This document shows positions 1 to 9,048 of a stretch of 64,000 nt of DNA, in pieces. The DNA is from Algoriphagus yeomjeoni. GTDB lineage: Bacteria > Bacteroidota > Bacteroidia > Cytophagales > Cyclobacteriaceae. The translations under genes and the position numbers were made by a program. The stretch spans positions 434,001-498,000 of the forward strand of contig NZ_QLLK01000001.1 in assembly GCF_003259505.1 (NCBI RefSeq). Direction: 5' to 3'. Every line of letters begins with the position of its first letter. The first letter of the stretch is position 1. The notes beneath the pieces were generated by a model. It worked only from the letters and a program-made list of their open reading frames with translations. It ran no database searches and was not told where the DNA came from.

Positions 1-21
1 TCTTAGACATAGTTTAATGTT

Positions 22-405
22 CTACTCTTGGTTGATAACTTTACCGATTTCTTTACGAAGTGAATCAAAATCAATCGGTTTTGTGAAAAATTCTTTCGCA
101 CCAGACTCCATTGCCTTTTTATAGTTCTCGGTGTCTCCATAGGCCGAAATCATACTGACATTAATTTTGGGAAATTGGCTTTTCACTCTATCCAATAATT
201 CTAGTCCTGTCATGCCTGGCATATTGATGTCTGAAAACACATAAACCACTTCTGGTGGGTGCTCACTATCAAGTAACCTCAGCGCCTCATCGCCCGAAAA
301 GGCGAAGGCAAGTTCCAAAAGTCCACTTCTAACTTCCTTTCTAAATTTTTGACGAAAAAGTAATTCTACGTCTCGCTCATCATCGACTATTAATATTTTT
401 GTCAT
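22..405 (-). CDS. CheY-like single-domain response regulator
   Basis: A 127-residue receiver domain with no output domain. The sequence shows the acidic pair Asp8-Asp9, the phosphoacceptor Asp59 in a SDINMPGMTG context, Ser87 in the Thr/Ser switch position and Lys109 before Pro110, so all residues needed for phosphotransfer are present. It is the last gene of a minus-strand run and its ATG overlaps the stop of the soluble histidine kinase by four bases (ATGA), which points to translational coupling and to that kinase being the direct partner. Without an effector domain it probably acts by protein-protein contact or as a phosphate relay or sink. It is the only receiver near four kinases. Function is firm; the downstream target is unknown. 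Confidence 0.93.
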   Translation of the reverse strand: MTKILIVDDERDVELLFRQKFRKEVRSGLLELAFAFSGDEALRLLDSEHPPEVVYVFSDINMPGMTGLELLDRVKSQFPKINVSMISAYGDTENYKKAMESGAKEFFTKPIDFDSLRKEIGKVINQE

Positions 406-1319
406 GGTGCTGTTGATATGGGTGGTAATGTAATTTCAAATCTGGTAAACTCTCCTTCTTTTGATAAAATCGACAAGCTACCTTTATGGGCTTTCACTAT
501 ATCGTGTGTTATTGACAAGCCTAAGCCTGTACCTTCCTTTCCTTTTTTTGTGGTAAAAAAGGGCTCTAAAATTCTATTCAAAATTGGCTCTGGGATTCCT
601 GCGCCATTATCTTCTATCTCAGTAATTATTTTTTTCTCTATTTGTTTAGTCCTAATTATAAGTTTTGGCTGATAGGTTGGTTGTTTATCTACTTCGGAAA
701 GTAAGTTGAGCTTACTTCTCATCGCATCAAATGCATTATTACAAAGATTTACAATCACTCGACTGAAATCTTCTGCGATGATGGATACCAATCCAATGTC
801 TGTGTCTAAATCCCATTCAAAACTGACGTTAATCGGGTTTTTACCAGCACGCATGCCATGAAAAGCTAGGTTGACAAACTCTTGAAGCAAGCCATTCAAG
901 TTAGTCTGCACAAACTCACTTTGCCCACCTCTGGAGTGCATCAACATGGACTTAACTATACTATCAGCCCGCTTACCGTGCTGTAGAATTTTTTCAAGAT
1001 TTGATCGGATATCTTGTAACAATTCTTCAATGTCAGCAATCGTATCATTTTGCTTTAGGTTTTTGAGCTCCTCTACTATCTCCTCTACATACTCTATACT
1101 TAGTTCAGAAAAATTGTTGATAAAGTTGATCGGGTTTTTAATCTCATGAGCAATACCAGCTGATAGTTGTCCGAGACTTGCTAGCTTTTCCTGTATTAAT
1201 AATTGCTCTTGAAGCTCCTGATATCCCTTCAGGGATTTCTCCAGCTCCAACGTTCTTATTTCCAAGAGGCGTTTTAACTCCTTATTTTTCTCAATCCAAT
1301 CTTCTTGTACCTTATCCAT
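402..1319 (-). CDS. Soluble sensor histidine kinase
   Basis: A 305-residue cytoplasmic histidine kinase without signal peptide or membrane helix. Residues 1-45 form a charged coiled coil. The H-box carries His58 in AGIAHEIKNPINF, and the ATPase half holds the N-box (NLCNNAFDAM), the G1 box (DNGAGIPEP) and the F/G2 region (PFFTTKKGKEGTGLGLS). There is no recognisable sensor domain, so its input probably comes from the membrane kinases encoded just upstream or from protein contacts through the coiled coil. It overlaps the upstream kinase by 8 bases and the downstream response regulator by 4, consistent with one transcript. The core is clearly a relative of the three kinases at 1312-10428 but has diverged more: IKNPINFINNFSEL replaces IQNPLNFVNNFSE. 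Confidence 0.92.
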   Translation of the reverse strand: MDKVQEDWIEKNKELKRLLEIRTLELEKSLKGYQELQEQLLIQEKLASLGQLSAGIAHEIKNPINFINNFSELSIEYVEEIVEELKNLKQNDTIADIEELLQDIRSNLEKILQHGKRADSIVKSMLMHSRGGQSEFVQTNLNGLLQEFVNLAFHGMRAGKNPINVSFEWDLDTDIGLVSIIAEDFSRVIVNLCNNAFDAMRSKLNLLSEVDKQPTYQPKLIIRTKQIEKKIITEIEDNGAGIPEPILNRILEPFFTTKKGKEGTGLGLSITHDIVKAHKGSLSILSKEGEFTRFEITLPPISTAP

Positions 1320-4300
1320 AATTTTGAGTATCTATCGGTAATCGAATACAAAACTCTGTGCCCTCACCTTCCTTGCTTTCCACAAGAATTTTTCCTCCAT
1401 GTGCTTTTACAATATCGTAACTTATTGATAAACCTAAGCCTGTCCCTTGTCCAGTAGGTTTGGTAGTGAAAAATGGTTGGAAAATTTTTTCCTTTACTGA
1501 CTGATTAATTCCTTTCCCGTTGTCTTTTATTTTGATTTCTACCCAATCCCCCACTCGCTTAGTAGATACTTGGACTAGCGGTTCAAATCCAGCTTTGCTT
1601 TCGCTCTTTTTTTCAGTCACTGCGTAAAAAGCATTATTTATTAAGTTAAGCAAAACTCTACCTAATTCCTGAGCAACCAGTTCTATTTTCCCAACTGTAG
1701 GATCATAATCAGTGTCCATTGAAGAATTAAAAGTCTTGTCTTTTGCCCTCAAACCATGATAAGCAAGTCGCAGGTATTCATCAGCAAGCACATTGATATC
1801 TGTGAGTGCTCGATTACCTCCACTGATCCTGCTGTGCTGAAGCATTGCTTTTACAATCGCATCTGCGCGTTTGCCATGTTGGTTTATTTTATCCAGATTC
1901 TGTTGAATATCTACGCTGATTGCTTTGGCTTCATCCAGATCACCTTTTTCCAATTCTTCACGCATCTCCTCCAGCAGTTCACCACTGACCTCTGAGAAGT
2001 TGTTGACAAAATTCAGCGGGTTTTGGATCTCATGTGCTATTCCTGCAGTTAGCTCGCCCAATGAAGCCATTTTCTCGGATTGTACGAGTTGACTTTGAGC
2101 ATTTTTCAGATCATCAATACTCTTCTTGAGCTGTGCCGTTCTGTGGGAAACCCGTTCTTCCAAAATACGATTTTCTTTTTGAAGATATTTAGATCTCAGT
2201 TGGACAATAGCATAAATAAATGCTGCTAATATGGACCCAAAAACTAAGTATGCTATCCATGTCTGCCACCATGGCGGAGAAATAGTGAACTTGATAGTCG
2301 CTTCCTCACTCCATATTCCATTAAATCCACGAGTAGCCACTTTAAAAGTATAATCACCGGGAAGGAGGTTGTAGTAATTTTGTGTGATACTTCTTGGGCT
2401 TATTTCAGACCAACTCTCATCTTCTCCCTGTAAAACATATCGATATACAATTTTATCCCTCCCCATGACATCCTGATTCATAAAGGAGAAGTTCATAGAG
2501 TTTTGATCAAAAGGCAATACTAAGCCCACAGGCATTTTACTCACCAAATTCACACTATCCCATGTGATTTGATTTTGAATCAGGTAGCTGCTGTCATTTG
2601 GGATATCTTTTTTGGTATAAAACTCTGTATGATCTGTATTCCAGATGGTGTCTTCCTCATTGAATAAACTTTTGATAAAATTGGTGCCAAGAAAATCAGG
2701 ATTTTGATCCATGATATTGATTTTGGTCAGGACCACTGCGGGCTGTATCGTATCAATTTTAGGAACTTGCGTGTTTACTGACATGATCGGGGCAGCACCC
2801 CACCAGACATTCCCATTGGAAGTATAAGTTGCTGTTGCTTGGTTGTAATCGTTAAAAGGAAAACCTTCCCGCTTACCATAATTGTAAAAACGCCAGATAG
2901 AATTAGGGTTGTCTTTGATCGGTCGTTTGGCTACTACAATGCCATTATCAGTTCCGAAATGCAAGTCATTTCCTACTTCCACGATATCGTATATCACTGG
3001 AGGATTTAGGCCTTGCGTTGGAGTCAAGTTTGTGATCGTATTACTTGTCAAATCTATGATCGAGAATCCTGCATCACTTCCGACTATTATTTCTTCGCTT
3101 TGAGTTTTGATCATCATAGAAGTGTAATCACTGGTCAAGCCTGTACGCTCACTTAGGTAGCTGACCTGCCCAGAGGCCGGATCCACAATATCTACTCCTA
3201 TGTCGTTTCCGAGCCAAAGTCTTCCATTTTTATCTTCTTCTATTAGCCATACACGTCTAGACGCTAGGCCTGAAGATTCATCTATTTTTTCCAGAGAGAA
3301 AAAGTCTGGACTAAATTTCAGTACACCGTCCACAGTTCCAAGCAAAATATTTCCCTTTGAATCCCGAATTGACTTCCATGCAATTCTGGCGACATCTGGA
3401 TCTAGTTCAAATACCGATGCAACATTCGTGTTCAAATCAATAAGGGTAAAGCCACCAAAACTTCCGAATAGAAGTTCGTGATTTGATATTCTCGAGACAG
3501 ATCGATGGTTATTTATATTAGCATTGCCTGGAAATTTTAAGAGATAAATTTTCTCTAGCTCAGGATCATAAATATTAATTCCTTCATACGTTGCCATCCA
3601 GACCTTCCCATTTGGGCCTTCGTGAATTCCCCACACTTCATCATTTACTAATCCACTGTTGGCATTGAAATGCTGAGAGAGCATTCCTTCTGGGTTAATC
3701 AAAAGAACCCCCGAATTATCTGTTCCAAGCCAAACATTTCCCTTTGCATCGGTCATGGTAGCCGAAGGGAAACTACTGCCTCTAAATTTGGCACCTGTAT
3801 GTATTTTTTTGATTTTTTGAATTTCAGGATCGTACAAGCTAATGGTATCGTTGTCCGTAATCCAAGCCCGATTATGCAAATCAAAAGTGACAGACAAGGA
3901 CTTCCCAAAATAACCCTGCTCAGGACCAAGTCTGGTAAACGTATTTTCTTTTAAGGAAATAGCAATGGGTTTTTCCTCAGGTGAGGATGCCCAGACCTCA
4001 CCAGTTGCATTCTCGGTAAACTCGTAAAAGAAGCTTCCTGAACCTATTCCTGCGTTTCCAGAGATAAATCTGATGGAGGTACGCTCGGGGTTTAATACTC
4101 CGATTTTTCCAGTCATACCAAACCAAAGATTATTTGCTTTATCCAAATGTATCCCGCCTGCAGTTCTTATGCTTGGCTTGCTGAGGAATGTTAATGGATG
4201 AAGCTTCTTAGAACTTGGGTCTAGAAAATGTACCCCTGTATCTAGATTTCCCAGCCAAAATAATCCTGATTCGTCCTCATCTATTCTTATAAATTGTGTC

Positions 4301-5025
4301 CCAATCTGATAGTTGGTCAATAGGCTGTGGTTTATATCCAATACATAAAGGCCGGACAGTTGCGATAAAATCAGCAGACTTCCATCATTTGCAATCTCTA
4401 GGTCAACAATGTAGTCGATTAGCCCATCAGGATTTCTTGGGAGTACATTGTAATTTTCAAATTGATCTCCGGTAAATTTAGAAAGCCCTCTTTCTGTAGA
4501 TATCCAAATCATGCCATTTAGATCAGTCACCATGGCAAAGACTTTATTACCAATTAATCCCTCAGTTTGACCTATTCTCAATATGCCTGCGTTCGAAAGG
4601 TCTGACTTGGAGAGAAATGCCAGTTTGGTGATTTGAGGCTCTAGCAAAAGCTGTTTTTTGACTGGAATTGAAATGCCCGAAATCGAATCGAGATTTAGCT
4701 TTATTTCTTCCTCATCTGTCCAAGCAATTGGTGAAGCTACAGGAGGAGATTCTAGCCGTTTAAAATCTAGAATATCAAATGGTTTCGATGGTAGCCTAGC
4801 AAAATCTATTGTATGATTAATAGCTTCTGGGACTTTTTCCGAGGGGATCTTACTCCAGGTTAGAGGTTTTCCATTGGGCACCTCAAATGGCTTTACAATT
4901 GGCTCCTGATATTCAGAGGGGTTTTCTGGAAAGGGAACCACACCTCCTTGTTGGCAAGACGCAACTATCACTATCAAGCATAGAAAAAGGAAATAAGTTG
5001 ATATATGATGGTAGCTTTTCTTCAT
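1312..5025 (-). CDS. Propeller/Y_Y_Y lipoprotein hybrid-type sensor histidine kinase
   Basis: A 1237-residue sensor kinase. The N-terminus is a lipoprotein signal with lipobox VASC (Cys24). Residues of roughly 130-760 contain many two-component-regulator propeller repeats (WIST, WLGN, WLGTDNSG, WLGNDIGVDIVD motifs), followed by a Y_Y_Y domain ending near SPPWWQTW, one membrane helix (about 905-930), a coiled coil, a HisKA domain with His998 in AGIAHEIQNPLNF, and an HATPase domain with NLINNAFYAV, DNGKGI and GTGLGLS. The architecture matches the periplasmic half of the Bacteroides hybrid two-component systems, but the receiver and AraC output are absent, so phosphate must go to a separate protein, probably the receiver at 22-405. 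It begins two bases after the next propeller kinase ends. The combination of a lipobox with a later membrane helix would give two membrane anchors. Confidence 0.9.
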   Translation of the reverse strand: MKKSYHHISTYFLFLCLIVIVASCQQGGVVPFPENPSEYQEPIVKPFEVPNGKPLTWSKIPSEKVPEAINHTIDFARLPSKPFDILDFKRLESPPVASPIAWTDEEEIKLNLDSISGISIPVKKQLLLEPQITKLAFLSKSDLSNAGILRIGQTEGLIGNKVFAMVTDLNGMIWISTERGLSKFTGDQFENYNVLPRNPDGLIDYIVDLEIANDGSLLILSQLSGLYVLDINHSLLTNYQIGTQFIRIDEDESGLFWLGNLDTGVHFLDPSSKKLHPLTFLSKPSIRTAGGIHLDKANNLWFGMTGKIGVLNPERTSIRFISGNAGIGSGSFFYEFTENATGEVWASSPEEKPIAISLKENTFTRLGPEQGYFGKSLSVTFDLHNRAWITDNDTISLYDPEIQKIKKIHTGAKFRGSSFPSATMTDAKGNVWLGTDNSGVLLINPEGMLSQHFNANSGLVNDEVWGIHEGPNGKVWMATYEGINIYDPELEKIYLLKFPGNANINNHRSVSRISNHELLFGSFGGFTLIDLNTNVASVFELDPDVARIAWKSIRDSKGNILLGTVDGVLKFSPDFFSLEKIDESSGLASRRVWLIEEDKNGRLWLGNDIGVDIVDPASGQVSYLSERTGLTSDYTSMMIKTQSEEIIVGSDAGFSIIDLTSNTITNLTPTQGLNPPVIYDIVEVGNDLHFGTDNGIVVAKRPIKDNPNSIWRFYNYGKREGFPFNDYNQATATYTSNGNVWWGAAPIMSVNTQVPKIDTIQPAVVLTKINIMDQNPDFLGTNFIKSLFNEEDTIWNTDHTEFYTKKDIPNDSSYLIQNQITWDSVNLVSKMPVGLVLPFDQNSMNFSFMNQDVMGRDKIVYRYVLQGEDESWSEISPRSITQNYYNLLPGDYTFKVATRGFNGIWSEEATIKFTISPPWWQTWIAYLVFGSILAAFIYAIVQLRSKYLQKENRILEERVSHRTAQLKKSIDDLKNAQSQLVQSEKMASLGELTAGIAHEIQNPLNFVNNFSEVSGELLEEMREELEKGDLDEAKAISVDIQQNLDKINQHGKRADAIVKAMLQHSRISGGNRALTDINVLADEYLRLAYHGLRAKDKTFNSSMDTDYDPTVGKIELVAQELGRVLLNLINNAFYAVTEKKSESKAGFEPLVQVSTKRVGDWVEIKIKDNGKGINQSVKEKIFQPFFTTKPTGQGTGLGLSISYDIVKAHGGKILVESKEGEGTEFCIRLPIDTQNYG

Positions 5026-5027
5026 AA

Positions 5028-8000
5028 TTAACTAGGGTTGGAGGATGAAATAAACAGGTTGATTGTAAAGGTTGTTCCTTCCCCTTCAGTAGACTCTACA
5101 CGGATTTCGCCGTTGTGAGCCTTAATAATATCATAACTCAAAGAAAGTCCCAGTCCAGTTCCTTGCCCTGTTGGCTTGGTCGTAAAGAAGGGTTGAAAAA
5201 CCTTCTCTACTATTGCTTTTGGTATTCCTTTTCCGTTATCAGTCACTTTGATTTGAATGCCATGTTTATCGTTGCTTAGCTCGATTTTCGAAGTTTGCAC
5301 GGTTACTAATGGTTTATAATCATCTCCTACTTCACTCTTCTTTTCATTGACAGCATAAAAAGCATTGTTAAACAAATTAAGCAGTACTCGTCCCATGTCT
5401 TGACTCACCATAGGAATTAATGGAAGAGTTGAGTCAAAGTCCATTTCAAAATCAGAATTAAATGAGCTGTCTTTGGCCCGTAAACCGTGATAAGATAGTC
5501 TTAAATACTCATCCGCAAGCACATTTATACTCGTTGGTTCTTTTGATCCTTTGCCACTTCTGCTATGTTGAAGCATTCCTTTCACAATAGCTCCTGCACG
5601 CTTTCCGTGTTTGGTGATTTTTTCAAGATTACTTTCAATATCCTCAAGAATATCATCTTCCAATCCTGAATCACGTTCTTCTTGAGGTCTTGCTCTTTCT
5701 TCTTTGATTTCTTTGACCAATTCATTGGTCACTTCTGAGAAGTTGTTCACGAAATTCAGCGGGTTTTGAATTTCATGTGCTATTCCAGCCATCAATTCAC
5801 CAAGAGAAGCCATTTTTTCAGAATGCAGTAGCTGAGCTTGCGTATCCTTCAAATTCTCATGTGTGGTAGCCAACTCGGTATAGGCCACTTCTATAGCTTT
5901 GGCATGTTCTAGTTCACGTTCCTTTGTTCGCTCATTCTCAGCCTTGATAACCTGATTTCGCTGATAAATAGTAATTGGGTAAATCAGTGAAATAAAAAGT
6001 AAACCATAAATCAAATATGCCCACCAGGTTCTATAAAGTGGAGGTAAGACTTCGAAACTGTAACTAATTGGAACCGTCCATTCGCCAGCGCCTGCGTCCA
6101 CAGGTCCCGTAAATCGAGCTTTTACCTTGAAAGTGTATTTGCCTTCTTGAATGTTTCCGAAGTTGGCGGTGGTTTTCTTCAGAATCGGACTCCATTTCTC
6201 ATCGTAGCCTTCGAGAATGTATTGATACTCTACCAAAAATGGCTTGGATAACTCGTCTGTCCCAAAATCAATGTTGATGTCGTTGTTTCGGTAAGGAAGA
6301 ACAAGATTTTGTGGAAGGGTATAAAAGCCAGATATACTGTCGAATTCTATTCCATCGTATTTATCCTGCAACTCTGCTCTCTCCGTATCACTCAATTCTT
6401 TTCCATAAACAATCAATTCATCTATGGTGCGGGGAAATGTATTGGTCGAAATAGCATCATATTGCTTATTTAAACTGTGCCAAGAGATCACTTCTTCACT
6501 TAGGCGCAATTCCTTGATCAAGACAGATGGGGTTGTATGATTTCGCTTTAATTTATTGTAATCAAACCGAACCAAAGCAGTTTTGTTATTTCCTGTTCCG
6601 GCCCAAAGTATGCCTTTTTGATCCACGTACATTCCATTTTGGCCATCAACAAGATCTTTGACAGGAAAGCCTGTTTCAGAATTAAAGACTTCAATATTTC
6701 TCAGTGAATCTAGTGGTTGACCTGTTTTGGCCCCATCAAAAACTGTGATCCCAAGATTGGTTCCCACAGCCATTTTTCCATTTGGCAATTCTGCGATTTG
6801 TAGAATCACATTGTCAGGAAGTCCTTCGTTTGTGGTGAAGTTTTGGAATAAAGAGGTAGGATCTTCTAAAATTGATTTGTAATCATCCAGCTTACTTACT
6901 GATTCTATTTGCGTGATTTTTTCAGCACTCAAAATGCTTAAGCCATTCTCTGTGCCTATCCAGAGATTACCTTGTTTGTCTTTTACAAGTCTTATCACGG
7001 CATTATCAGCTAAACCCTGATCAGAGGTGAAATTTGTGAATGTCAATCCATCAAATCTACTCAATCCACCGTCTGCTGCTCCAAACCAAAGCTTTTTGAA
7101 ATTATCTTCTGCGATACCTAAAACGACGTCTCCGGCTAAGCCATTCTGCGAGGTGTAAGTAGTGAATGATTCCCAATCAAATTTGCTTACTCCTCCGCCA
7201 TCTGTGCCAAACCACAAATTTCCCTTTTCATCTTCACTAATATTATAAACTTCATTTGCTGCCAATCCATGGTCGATGGTATAGGTAGTAAATGCTGCCC
7301 CATCGTACATGCTCACGCCTCCTCCACCTGTTCCGAACCATAAGTTGTCTTTTTGATCACGATGGCTACTACTTACAATTTCACCAGCTAGCCCTTGAGC
7401 AGCAGTATAGTTTGCAAACTTTTCTCCACTAAACCGGCTTACGCCACCTCCAGCCGTTCCAAACCACAAATTCCCAGTTTTATCCTCAACCGTGCTCAAA
7501 ACAATATTTCCGCCTAAACCTTGAGAGGTGGTGAAGTTGGTGAAGCTACCTCCATCAAACCTGCTGACACCGCCTCCTTCTGTACAAAACCATAATTTCC
7601 CATTGGCATCGATCACCACATCCAAGATACTGTTGCTTGCCAAGCCTTGCTCTCTGGTGTAGGTAGTCATATGCTGCCCATCGTATCTGCTCGCGCCTTT
7701 TTCGGTAGCAAACCATAGGATCCCATCACGGGTTTCGGCAATGCTACGTACTACCAAGCTTGCAAGACCATCTGCATGCCCAAAGGTTCTGAAGTTTTGT
7801 CCATCGTAACTACTGACTCCGCCGCCTATCGTTCCAAACCAGATTTTTCCTGAACGATCAACTTTAATACTTCTAATTCTATTTGAAGCGAGCCCTTCCG
7901 AAATCGTGAAGGTTGTAAAAGTAGTTCCGTCAAATTTACTTGCTCCGCCTCCATTCGTTCCAAACCAAATGTTTCCAGAAAGGTCCTGAGCAATACTAAT

Positions 8001-8792
8001 CACTACATCATCTGCTAATCCCTGCTCCATGGTGTAGGTTTGGAAAGAACTACCATCAAATTTGCTTACTCCACCACCGTAGGTTCCAAACCAAATATTG
8101 CCTTCAGAGTCCTCCATTATGCTCAAAATGGCATCATCTCCTAGTCCATTTTCAGTAGTATAGTTGGTGAATACTTTGCCATCATAGCGACTGACTCCAC
8201 CTCCTACAGTGCCAAACCACAGAATACCTTCACTATCTTCTAAAGCAACTCGAACCGAATTGCCAGCTAATCCCTGTGAGGTTGTATAGTTTGTAAAAGC
8301 TAAACCATCAAATCTACTGACTCCTCCTCCATTGGTAGCAAACCAAAGATGCCCTCTGCTATCCAGAACAGCGCTGTTAACTGCATCTAAGGCCAAACCG
8401 TTGTCTGTTGAGTAATTTTTGAACTGTGAAACTCCGCCATCTCCCTGGATGAATGGTTTACCTGTTAAATCCCGTACGATCTGATCATTTTCATCAGTTA
8501 AATAAGGTAAGTTTTGAGAAATAGGGTTTTCTAAATTGACCCGAGTCAGGGACCCAGATTCATTCATGTGCGAATAGGAGCCACCAGATTGGGTTGGAAT
8601 TTTGATTCGTACTGGTTTTGGTGCCTCTGCTAAATTTATTTTAATAGGCTGAATTGAATCTGCAAGATCACTCAGGGAGGTCATTTGTGGAATAGCCAGA
8701 AGAGTAGTTGTAGGTACAGCTTTGTCCTCCTGTGGTGTAGCACAGGAAAAAAGAAGTAGTACGCCTCCTAAAAAAAAGAGAATATTTCTCAT
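5028..8792 (-). CDS. Propeller-repeat lipoprotein sensor histidine kinase
   Basis: A 1254-residue kinase with the same plan as its downstream neighbour. Cys17 follows the lipobox FSC. Residues of about 124-627 are twelve consecutive repeats of about 42 residues of the type WFGTxGGGVSRFDG-xxFTxYTxxxGLAxNxV, followed by degenerate repeats, a Y_Y_Y domain (GKYTFKVKARF), a membrane helix near 925-945, a long coiled coil, HisKA with His1006 and an HATPase with NLFNNAFYAV, DNGKGI and GTGLGLS. It is the first gene of the propeller-kinase run; the 256 bases upstream separate it from the membrane kinase at 9049. The repeats presumably fold as two propellers that sense a periplasmic ligand, but the ligand cannot be told from sequence. 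The Y_Y_Y region has an insert around residues 780-810 with an IVYGKELSDTE motif like the end of laminin-G/concanavalin domains. Confidence 0.9.
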   Translation of the reverse strand: MRNILFFLGGVLLLFSCATPQEDKAVPTTTLLAIPQMTSLSDLADSIQPIKINLAEAPKPVRIKIPTQSGGSYSHMNESGSLTRVNLENPISQNLPYLTDENDQIVRDLTGKPFIQGDGGVSQFKNYSTDNGLALDAVNSAVLDSRGHLWFATNGGGVSRFDGLAFTNYTTSQGLAGNSVRVALEDSEGILWFGTVGGGVSRYDGKVFTNYTTENGLGDDAILSIMEDSEGNIWFGTYGGGVSKFDGSSFQTYTMEQGLADDVVISIAQDLSGNIWFGTNGGGASKFDGTTFTTFTISEGLASNRIRSIKVDRSGKIWFGTIGGGVSSYDGQNFRTFGHADGLASLVVRSIAETRDGILWFATEKGASRYDGQHMTTYTREQGLASNSILDVVIDANGKLWFCTEGGGVSRFDGGSFTNFTTSQGLGGNIVLSTVEDKTGNLWFGTAGGGVSRFSGEKFANYTAAQGLAGEIVSSSHRDQKDNLWFGTGGGGVSMYDGAAFTTYTIDHGLAANEVYNISEDEKGNLWFGTDGGGVSKFDWESFTTYTSQNGLAGDVVLGIAEDNFKKLWFGAADGGLSRFDGLTFTNFTSDQGLADNAVIRLVKDKQGNLWIGTENGLSILSAEKITQIESVSKLDDYKSILEDPTSLFQNFTTNEGLPDNVILQIAELPNGKMAVGTNLGITVFDGAKTGQPLDSLRNIEVFNSETGFPVKDLVDGQNGMYVDQKGILWAGTGNNKTALVRFDYNKLKRNHTTPSVLIKELRLSEEVISWHSLNKQYDAISTNTFPRTIDELIVYGKELSDTERAELQDKYDGIEFDSISGFYTLPQNLVLPYRNNDINIDFGTDELSKPFLVEYQYILEGYDEKWSPILKKTTANFGNIQEGKYTFKVKARFTGPVDAGAGEWTVPISYSFEVLPPLYRTWWAYLIYGLLFISLIYPITIYQRNQVIKAENERTKERELEHAKAIEVAYTELATTHENLKDTQAQLLHSEKMASLGELMAGIAHEIQNPLNFVNNFSEVTNELVKEIKEERARPQEERDSGLEDDILEDIESNLEKITKHGKRAGAIVKGMLQHSRSGKGSKEPTSINVLADEYLRLSYHGLRAKDSSFNSDFEMDFDSTLPLIPMVSQDMGRVLLNLFNNAFYAVNEKKSEVGDDYKPLVTVQTSKIELSNDKHGIQIKVTDNGKGIPKAIVEKVFQPFFTTKPTGQGTGLGLSLSYDIIKAHNGEIRVESTEGEGTTFTINLFISSSNPS
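6914..8423 (-). repeat. Twelve tandem 126-base propeller repeats inside the sensor kinase
   Basis: Within the kinase gene a unit of about 126 bases (42 codons) recurs twelve times; limits are approximate. Each unit encodes an aromatic-rich strand, GLA-type turn, an acidic D-x-x-G turn and a WFGT-GGGVS strand. The units are far more alike to each other than the propeller repeats of the neighbouring kinase, which suggests recent internal duplication or homogenisation. Confidence 0.85.
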
Positions 8793-9048
8793 TACAAAAA
8801 CTCGATTTGGTATAAATCCGTTGGCCTAGATGTTCTAAAAAGAATTGTAAAAGGTAAATATATTTTATGCCATATAAAATGCCTTACATAAAACAATTTT
8901 TGCACTTTTTTAATAATTCAGCCAATCATTACAATCTTCAAAAACGCCTGATTCTTACTTATTTCAAAATTTTTGATGAAAAGGTGAAGTTTGAAAAGTC
9001 CAATTTTGAAACAGTTAATGTGTACTTCTGTTAGTGTCTAATCTTAAT

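Noticed and set aside
8860..8882. ATTTTAT...ATAAAAT inverted repeat between the kinase genes
   Set aside because: Only AT pairs in an AT-rich gap; expected by chance and without a T tract on the coding side.
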